The notes under the pieces are model-generated. The model was not told the DNA's origin. It made no database searches and saw only the letters and a list, made by a program, of their open reading frames with translations. A DNA stretch of 64,000 nt. It comes from an uncultured Sphingomonadaceae bacterium (lineage in GTDB: Bacteria > Pseudomonadota > Alphaproteobacteria > Sphingomonadales > Sphingomonadaceae). The stretch spans positions 1 through 64,000 of the forward strand of contig CANLCX010000005.1 of NCBI GenBank assembly GCA_947489315.1, in the 5' to 3' direction. Numbering within the stretch: position 1 is the first letter of the stretch; every line of letters starts with the position of its first letter. The position numbers were made by a program, and so were the translations under genes. Below, one piece after another: positions 62,790 to 64,000 of the stretch.

Positions 62790-64000
62790 TGATGACGCTC
62801 CCATATTCCAACCATGTGTTGAAATCGGCAACAAGCCCTAGCTGCATGAAAATAAATCGCCACACTAGAACCAGAAATATGAAAAGACCAAGTAAAACAA
62901 CGTCTTGCTTCAAGAAAGAAAGACCTTCTTTCCATTGCGAGACGGATAGAGAAATATAACGAAATAGGTCCGCAACCGCGATAACACAGAGAGCAGCTAT
63001 CAAACCAAAATAAGTCAAAGCCAACGGTACGGCAATCACCAGCCATATCAGTTTGGCAAGATTTGCTTGGGCGCTATGGACTGACTTTCCGATACCCAAC
63101 ATAAAGGATTCTCCCATGGTTGAGAGAATTGAGAACCAAGCGCCTGCCATCAATATCGGTAGCATGAACGCCGCGGCAGTATAGCGATCATCATATAATA
63201 TAAGAATGACAAGATCGGAAAGTGCAACCACTATTGAGAGACCACATGCCGTCGCCAGTAACGCTTTTAGCCGCAATCCTGAAATGGCTGGACGCAGTTC
63301 TGACCGTTCTTTTGCGAATGCTGCGACTTTAGGGAATATCATCATCGCACCGACGCGTTGTACCAGCATGCCTATCATGTCGGAAAATGTCCGCGCTATC
63401 CCGTAAATACCCAAAATTGCGAACGGAATTTCTTTAGCAAAGTAGAGACGGTCAAAATTCATGGCGAGAAAAAAGACGACAGAAGAAGCAAACACCCATT
63501 TTCCAAACGAAATAATCGCTTTGACGTGCTCGCGAGCTATTTTGATTCGATGCAGGCGAAAATCAATCAAGAAAAAGCTGGTAGTTGTAGAGACAGAAGT
63601 AGCAATTATCAGAGCCGCCACCAATGCCCAAATTGTCGGGGAGTAGAGTGCCAAAGCAATGTGAACAATGGCGGAAATCACGGCTATAAAAACATCGAAT
63701 AGAGCGATCGTTTTAACCGCTTGCTGTTTTTGTAAGATGAAGCGCGAGGGAGACTGGATTCCAGTCAGCAGAAATAATACTGAAATAATAGGAATGATCT
63801 CAATCAGTTCATCGCTATCATAAAATTCAGCCAAAGGCTGGGCAAGCAACAGGGCGATCACAAAAAGCAAGATGCCGCGAATGATCTGAATAGTCCAAGC
63901 CGTATTGTAAAAATCGGGTTGGTCACCTTTACGATTGCTCACGATATTCTGTCCGATACCCACATCAGACAGCAATTCGATTCCGGTACGCAGTGTATTA
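62782..64000 (-). CDS. Wzx-like polysaccharide flippase (partial, 5' end outside window)
   Basis: MATE/polysaccharide-synthase family lipopolysaccharide-repeat flippase. At least 405 residues are visible, with about ten membrane segments. The frame continues to the right edge as NTLRTGIELLSDVGIGQNIV, which matches the region near residue 90 of such flippases, so the start lies beyond the window. Landmarks are RKGDQPDFYNTAWTIQIIRG, FGKWVFASSVVFFLAMNFDR, YFAKEIPFAILGIYGIARTF, VGAMMIFPKVAAFAKERSEL. Moves lipid-linked repeat units across the inner membrane. Its stop overlaps the GT2 remnant start by 8 bases. Confidence 0.9.
   Translation of the reverse strand, partial: NTLRTGIELLSDVGIGQNIVSNRKGDQPDFYNTAWTIQIIRGILLFVIALLLAQPLAEFYDSDELIEIIPIISVLFLLTGIQSPSRFILQKQQAVKTIALFDVFIAVISAIVHIALALYSPTIWALVAALIIATSVSTTTSFFLIDFRLHRIKIAREHVKAIISFGKWVFASSVVFFLAMNFDRLYFAKEIPFAILGIYGIARTFSDMIGMLVQRVGAMMIFPKVAAFAKERSELRPAISGLRLKALLATACGLSIVVALSDLVILILYDDRYTAAAFMLPILMAGAWFSILSTMGESFMLGIGKSVHSAQANLAKLIWLVIAVPLALTYFGLIAALCVIAVADLFRYISLSVSQWKEGLSFLKQDVVLLGLFIFLVLVWRFIFMQLGLVADFNTWLEYGSVING

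Noticed and set aside
1-64000. CRISPR array, prophage, rRNA operon, replication origin
   Set aside because: No regularly spaced repeats, phage structural or integrase genes, rRNA-like sequence, or DnaA-box cluster were seen.

Overview
The window reads as chromosomal DNA of a marine-type alphaproteobacterium of the order Sphingomonadales (Parasphingorhabdus, Sphingorhabdus or Sphingopyxis-like). The basis is moderate GC judged by eye, the alphaproteobacterial gene order mltB-rlpA-dac-tmk-holB-metG-tatD-MBL, a PEPxxWA-type exosortase substrate with a V-type exosortase/EpsI pair, and a dispersed 'tgtccgcttttgcgccc' intergenic repeat of a kind I associate with these genera. Genus is inference; no rRNA is present.

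Region 1 (1-9.3 kb): a small secreted protein, a secreted M28 metallopeptidase, an unrecognised lipoprotein plus small-protein pair, and a TetR-controlled four-gene export system (FtsX-like permease, ATPase, HlyD adaptor, NodT-type outer-membrane factor) with a clear inverted-repeat operator in the divergent promoter.

Region 2 (9.3-26.8 kb): an AT-rich gap holding a decayed transposase, then an arginine catabolism operon (outer-membrane porin, YfcC-type carrier, arcA, arcB, arcC). It is followed by an orphan CHASE/PAS/PAS histidine kinase, a Crp/Fnr (FixK-like) regulator and a TolC-HlyD-RbbA/YhiH-YhhJ exporter operon. A 9/10 match to the FNR/FixK box lies just upstream of that exporter. The set looks like an oxygen- or energy-stress island.

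Region 3 (26.8-37.8 kb): a quinone-reductase-like flavoprotein, a cluster of dispersed repeats around a hypothetical gene, and a housekeeping block on the minus strand (lytic transglycosylase, RlpA, D,D-carboxypeptidase, thymidylate kinase, DNA polymerase III delta', MetRS, TatD, metallo-beta-lactamase hydrolase, retropepsin-like protease). A tRNA-Ser(UGA) follows.

Region 4 (38-64 kb): a large exopolysaccharide/exosortase locus. It holds an initiating sugar transferase, a PEPxxWA-CTERM substrate convergent with a retropepsin-like protease, a SleB-type wall hydrolase, exosortase, EpsI and a small accessory membrane protein. Next come an EpsD-type prolyl isomerase, UDP-glucuronate decarboxylase, a DUF1996 protein, WecG/TagA transferase, a PrsT-like TPR lipoprotein, the Wza / beta-barrel / Wzz / tyrosine-kinase-like operon, several glycosyltransferases and a Wzx-like flippase running off the right edge. 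One GT2 gene (62.1-62.8 kb) appears to have lost its catalytic core by two in-frame deletions.
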